A stretch of DNA of 32,033 nt from a virus: the IMG/VR virus record IMGVR_UViG_3300023198_001368, positions 122 through 32,154 of that record; one strand, given 5' to 3'. Below, piece after piece: positions 29,184 to 32,033 of the stretch. The notes under the pieces are model-generated. The model saw only the letters and a list, made by a program, of their open reading frames with translations, did not search any database and was not told where the DNA came from. How positions within the stretch are numbered: position 1 is the first letter of the stretch; the number at the start of each line of letters is the position of its first letter. The translations under genes were made by a program, and so were the position numbers.

Positions 29184-29716
29184 TAGCCACCCACCCCACG
29201 GTCAGAGGTGGACCGCTGCTCGAAGGTCATCAGTAGCAGGTTCCGCTTCAAGCTGGAGAGCCCGAAGGAGCGCGACTGCACCTGCGTCGCGAACAGGCCG
29301 GGCGGGTTGGGCACCAGCTCGACCAGCGCGCCAGTTCGGTAGTCGCGTATCGCGTGAAGCCGGTCGTCTATGTGCAGCTTCGACCGATTCGTTCCGGCCT
29401 CGATCATGCCGGCCGCCTCCAGGTCGCGATAGTGGAACGTGAGCCGAAGCAGGCTGCCCGGGCTGTTCCCGGTGGTCATCATCTGTAGCTGCTCGAATAT
29501 CTCGGGCTCCACCTGCACGGGCAGCCTGACCAGCGTCTCCTTCCGCGCCGACGTGCCCCGCTCGGAGCCACTGGCAGGCGGAACGATGCGCACCGTGCGG
29601 AACTCGTCGTCGTAGCCAGACTCTAGCGGGCCCGCGCCGTCCGGGTCGCCAGCAGTCGCAGCCGTGTCGAGCTGTGCGATCTCAGCCAGCATCGGCCAGA
29701 TGAGGCGGCCCCGCAT
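29183..29716 (-). CDS. Putative neck / head-closure protein, 177 aa
   Basis: The ATG at 29716 starts 3 bases after the connector stop codon; the longer frame is rejected because it overlaps the connector gene. The protein begins MRGRLIWPMLAEIAQLDTAATAGDPDGAGPLESGYDDEFRTVRI, has beta strands LVRLPVQVEPEIFEQLQMM and GSLLRLTFHYRDLEAAGM, and then HIDDRLHAIRDYRTGALVELVPNPPGLFATQVQSRSFG. That small beta-barrel-like pattern and its place between connector and Mu G-like gene fit a stopper / head-closure protein (SPP1 gp16-like role). Family identity is inferred from order and fold only. Confidence 0.6.
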   Translation of the reverse strand: MRGRLIWPMLAEIAQLDTAATAGDPDGAGPLESGYDDEFRTVRIVPPASGSERGTSARKETLVRLPVQVEPEIFEQLQMMTTGNSPGSLLRLTFHYRDLEAAGMIEAGTNRSKLHIDDRLHAIRDYRTGALVELVPNPPGLFATQVQSRSFGLSSLKRNLLLMTFEQRSTSDRGVGG

Positions 29717-29718
29717 GG

Positions 29719-30795
29719 TCACACACTCCGCAGCCGTGGCGGCGCACGGAAGGACATGAGGATCTGGTCGATGCGCTGGTCGCCGGTGTACGGCCAGGAG
29801 CCTGGCAGGTAGGACTTCTCGGGGCTGGCCAGCTTGACGGTCTGGTCGCGCGTCTTCATCTCGACAACGCGATGGCCAACGAGCGCGTCGCTGGTGGGGT
29901 CGGCAGCGTACAGCGGCTCCAGCATGCGCATGACCATCATCTTGCATGCTTCTTCAATCAGCAGCGGCGTCGCGCCGTTGACCGAGCCGTCGTGGTCGGT
30001 GTAGCCGAAGACGCCGGTGACCTTCACGTTCTGCTGCCCGATGGGGAAGACCTTGAGACCCAGCGAGAAGCGCAGCTCGTCGCGAAGGTTCTGGTACACC
30101 TCCAGCAGCGGGTTCTGCCGGTCGTCGGGGAAGGTAAGGTTCTCGGTGATGTGGCGGTTGTAGACCTTGATGTCCGGCAGCAGCAGCACCGTCTCGTCGT
30201 CCAGCACAATCTCGCTGATGGAGATGATGGGCGCTTCCAGGTGGATGCTGCGCTTGCCCGTGCCATCCAGGTGGAAGACGAGGTTGCGCGGCTCGAACCA
30301 GCGCCCGGTCCACTTGTCAATCTGCTGGCTGGCCAGCGTGATGAGCGACTGCAGCCGCGCGTCCGTGGGCGGGTCGGGCACGCCCTCGTCGCGCATGGCC
30401 TGGACCGTGGTGTAGCCGAGACCGGTGTGCCCAGTGGCTTCCGGCAGCACCTCGAACTCTTCGCAAAAGTTCTGCTCGGGGCTGCTGACGGTGAGCTGGA
30501 AGAACCACTCGATGAGATGCGTGCCCAGCAGCGCCGCGAGCGGTGGCGTGTAGAGGGCGACGTAGCGGCCCGTCCCGAGCTTCTGCCCAGTGGGGCAGAG
30601 GTTCACAACGTCCACCGGCTCCTTGTCGCCTACCACCGCGGGGTAGACCTGCACCGGGTTGTTCGGGTCCGTCACCTTCTCGTAGATGCGGAAGGAGACC
30701 GCGTGCATGTCCGTCCGCACGCCGTTGACCGTGGTGAACAGGTCGAGAATCGGCTGCGTACAATCGCTGGTCTGTCCGCGCGCTAGTGCTGCCAT
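29719..30795 (-). CDS. Head-tail connector with N-terminal beta domain, 358 aa
   Basis: The ATG at 30795 is used, with GGGAGG about 7 bases upstream. Residues 1-120 form a beta domain (GRYVALYTPPLAALLGTHLIEWFFQLTVSSPEQNF) like the small protein at 30812-31153. The next segment TTVQAMRDEGVPDPPTDARLQSLITLASQQIDKWTGRWFEPRNLVFHLDG and KVTGVFGYTDHDG...PLLIEEACKMMVMRMLEPLY is the head-tail connector signature (HK97 gp6/SPP1 gp15-type adaptors: 'D..L...i..As..id..tgr.F'). It forms the ring under the portal. The extra N-terminal domain makes it about three times longer than usual connectors (about 100 aa). Confidence 0.78.
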   Translation of the reverse strand: MAALARGQTSDCTQPILDLFTTVNGVRTDMHAVSFRIYEKVTDPNNPVQVYPAVVGDKEPVDVVNLCPTGQKLGTGRYVALYTPPLAALLGTHLIEWFFQLTVSSPEQNFCEEFEVLPEATGHTGLGYTTVQAMRDEGVPDPPTDARLQSLITLASQQIDKWTGRWFEPRNLVFHLDGTGKRSIHLEAPIISISEIVLDDETVLLLPDIKVYNRHITENLTFPDDRQNPLLEVYQNLRDELRFSLGLKVFPIGQQNVKVTGVFGYTDHDGSVNGATPLLIEEACKMMVMRMLEPLYAADPTSDALVGHRVVEMKTRDQTVKLASPEKSYLPGSWPYTGDQRIDQILMSFRAPPRLRSV

Positions 30796-30811
30796 CGGTC
30801 GCCTCCCTATC

Positions 30812-31153
30812 TTACGGGCACTCCACCGTCCGGGCAATAACCGCTGGCATCGTCAGCGTCGTGGTGACGCCGGCCTGCACATAGCCGCCCCAGATGGCGT
30901 CCTCGGCGTAGCCCGGCGCGCTGACCTCGACGTACCATGTGCCCGGCTGGTCTGGAATGAACTCGATGGTGTAGGTGCCAGGCACCGCCGACTCGGTCAC
31001 CGTGATGGCGTTGGCCTGCACCGCCAGGCCACGCACCAGCTTCTTGGTCCAGTCCCCATCCACCAAGCCAACGAGCGGCGTCACGCCGTCCTCCTCAAAC
31101 ACTGAGAAGGGCAGCGCCACCGGGTCGCCAACGGGGACAGGGAAGTTCGCCAT
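30812..31153 (-). CDS. Ig-like small structural protein, 113 aa
   Basis: The ATG at 31153 (MANFPVPVGDPVALPFSVFEEDG) is preferred over a longer frame that extends into the upstream gene. The body reads LVDGDWTKKLVRGLAVQANAITVTESAVPGTYTIEFIPDQPGTWYVEVSAPGYAEDAIWGGYVQAG. The 'G.YtI.F.P...G.w.v.v' pattern is a clear Ig-like beta sandwich. It resembles the N-terminal domain of the connector that follows 16 bases downstream, so one may have arisen from duplication. Probably a head or neck decoration protein, judged by position. Confidence 0.65.
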   Translation of the reverse strand: MANFPVPVGDPVALPFSVFEEDGVTPLVGLVDGDWTKKLVRGLAVQANAITVTESAVPGTYTIEFIPDQPGTWYVEVSAPGYAEDAIWGGYVQAGVTTTLTMPAVIARTVECP

Positions 31154-31160
31154 CGCTGCC

Positions 31161-32033
31161 TCAGAAGTTGCACCCAAAGAACGGGGCGTTGTCGCCAGCA
31201 GCAGGAGGCGCAGCCGCGTCCTCGGCAAAGAGGGCCACGCACATGCTCGCCCGGTTCCAGGCGTTGCCGCTCCGCGTCTCGGTGTAGTCCTTGGTTCCGC
31301 TCGATGTGAACCGCTGGAAGCCAATCCCGTGGAGCGCACCGGACGGCGGGTTGGGGCCGGCCGTCCACCCACGGAGCCAGGTCCCCGTTCCACTTGGCGG
31401 CGAGTCCAAACAATTCCCTTCATCGCCCTGGCCCAGAATCCCGACCGCGATGGAGTTGCCCGAGGGCGCAGTGATGGACGCCGTGTCCGTAGCCACTGAC
31501 ACGCTTGTGGAGCTGTCGATAGCCGTGCCGGTCGGGATGGTTGCGTTGACGTTGTTCAACTCCACCACCAAGACCGAGATAGCCGCACTGCCTCCCGTGA
31601 ACGCGACGGTGTACGTTGTCCCGCCAGTAGGAAGGTCAGCCTCCGAGATACCCCAGATGGCAGAGGAGTTGCCGGCGCTGTCCGCGTTCTCGGCCTCCAC
31701 GATCAGAGTCATCGACTCGCCGTTATAGGTCACCGCCGTGATGTCGTGGGTGGTGGCTTCCGCGTCGAAGATGGCAAGCACCATGCGATTCGACTTCGTC
31801 GTCAAGTGGTGCGACACCGATGCAGCGGTGTCCGCGTACTCCACCCACCAAGACTCGAAGTTGGCCTCATTGGGCGCCGTCGCCCCGGACTCCCGGAGAG
31901 CGATGGAGACGGCGGCCCATTGCTCGGCCGTCCCAGCAGACGTGAACGTGCCGGGGTTGTCGACGCCCGCCGTGGTAACGAGCTTGTCGCACGTCATCAT
32001 GCTCCCGCCGTCGCCGCCACCGCCGTCGCTGGC
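31161..32033 (-). CDS. Beta-rich structural/surface protein, 5' truncated by the window
   Basis: The frame has no stop up to the right edge. An ATG at 32000 exists, but the open frame continues upstream through a Gly-rich linker (SDGGGGDGG), so the real start is likely outside. A complete beta domain of about 230 residues is visible (NRMVLAIFDAEATTHDITAVTYNGESMTLIVEAEN..., TYTVAFTGGSAAISVLVVELNNV, GNSIAVGILGQGD, ending WNRASMCVALFAED). The first 30 residues (PGTFTSAGTAEQWAAVSIALRES) resemble the end of the same domain, so at least two copies are probably present in tandem. This looks like a head- or tail-decoration protein. The end, APFFGCNF, is Cys-containing. Function unknown. Confidence 0.7.
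   Translation of the reverse strand, partial: ASDGGGGDGGSMMTCDKLVTTAGVDNPGTFTSAGTAEQWAAVSIALRESGATAPNEANFESWWVEYADTAASVSHHLTTKSNRMVLAIFDAEATTHDITAVTYNGESMTLIVEAENADSAGNSSAIWGISEADLPTGGTTYTVAFTGGSAAISVLVVELNNVNATIPTGTAIDSSTSVSVATDTASITAPSGNSIAVGILGQGDEGNCLDSPPSGTGTWLRGWTAGPNPPSGALHGIGFQRFTSSGTKDYTETRSGNAWNRASMCVALFAEDAAAPPAAGDNAPFFGCNF

Noticed and set aside
5217-30795. Extracellular contractile injection system instead of a phage
   Set aside because: Connector, Mu G-like, terminator-like, tape measure and lysis genes are present, which injection-system loci lack; no DUF4157 effector or AAA+ ATPase of eCIS type was seen.

Overview
This window reads as part of a GC-rich genome of a contractile-tailed (myovirus-type) double-stranded DNA bacteriophage. 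The evidence is an uninterrupted run of neck, sheath, tube, tape-measure, hub, spike, baseplate and fibre genes, closely packed with 1-4 nt start/stop overlaps. No capsid, portal, terminase, integrase, tRNA or ribosomal gene is visible; head genes probably lie beyond the right edge. A lysis cassette with two spanin-like proteins suggests a Gram-negative host, by inference only.

Layout. (1) Right edge to about 3162 is one leftward (minus-strand) late block. From right to left it holds a truncated beta-rich surface protein, a small Ig-like protein, a head-tail connector, a neck protein, a Mu G-like morphogenesis protein, an IPT/TIG-tail terminator fusion, a small linker protein, the sheath and the tube. 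Next come two overlapping tail-chaperone frames joined by a probable -1 frameshift, the tape measure, a CIS-tube-like hub adaptor, a LysM protein, the gpD/gp27-like hub and the gpV-like spike. Then follow an unusual hydrophobic helical protein, a beta-helix tail fibre, a small beta protein, a glycosyltransferase, an Ig-like protein, gp25, gpJ/gp6, three lectin-like or jelly-roll-like accessory proteins, a gpI-like protein, a repeat-bearing fibre, a zinc-ribbon protein and the lysis cassette. (2) Positions 1798-3095 carry a rightward operon of four small genes, including a PD-(D/E)XK-type nuclease. It converges on the late block at a compound hairpin at 3109-3162. (3) Positions 1-1505 carry a second leftward unit: a 310-aa phage protein followed by a putative zinc metallopeptidase of the MoxR/VWA-associated type, which runs off the edge in a tract of 19 glutamines.

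The late block would build the neck, tail and baseplate and then lyse the cell. The frameshift would set the ratio of two chaperone forms that load the tape measure. The left unit and the rightward operon are non-structural and look like early or middle accessory genes. Only two non-coding stretches exceed 200 bases (1506-1797 and 16761-16989). Both are unusually dense in CCWGG words and hairpins and share an 11-mer, which is the least explained DNA-level signal here.

All family assignments come from reading translated sequence and remembered family signatures. No database search was run.
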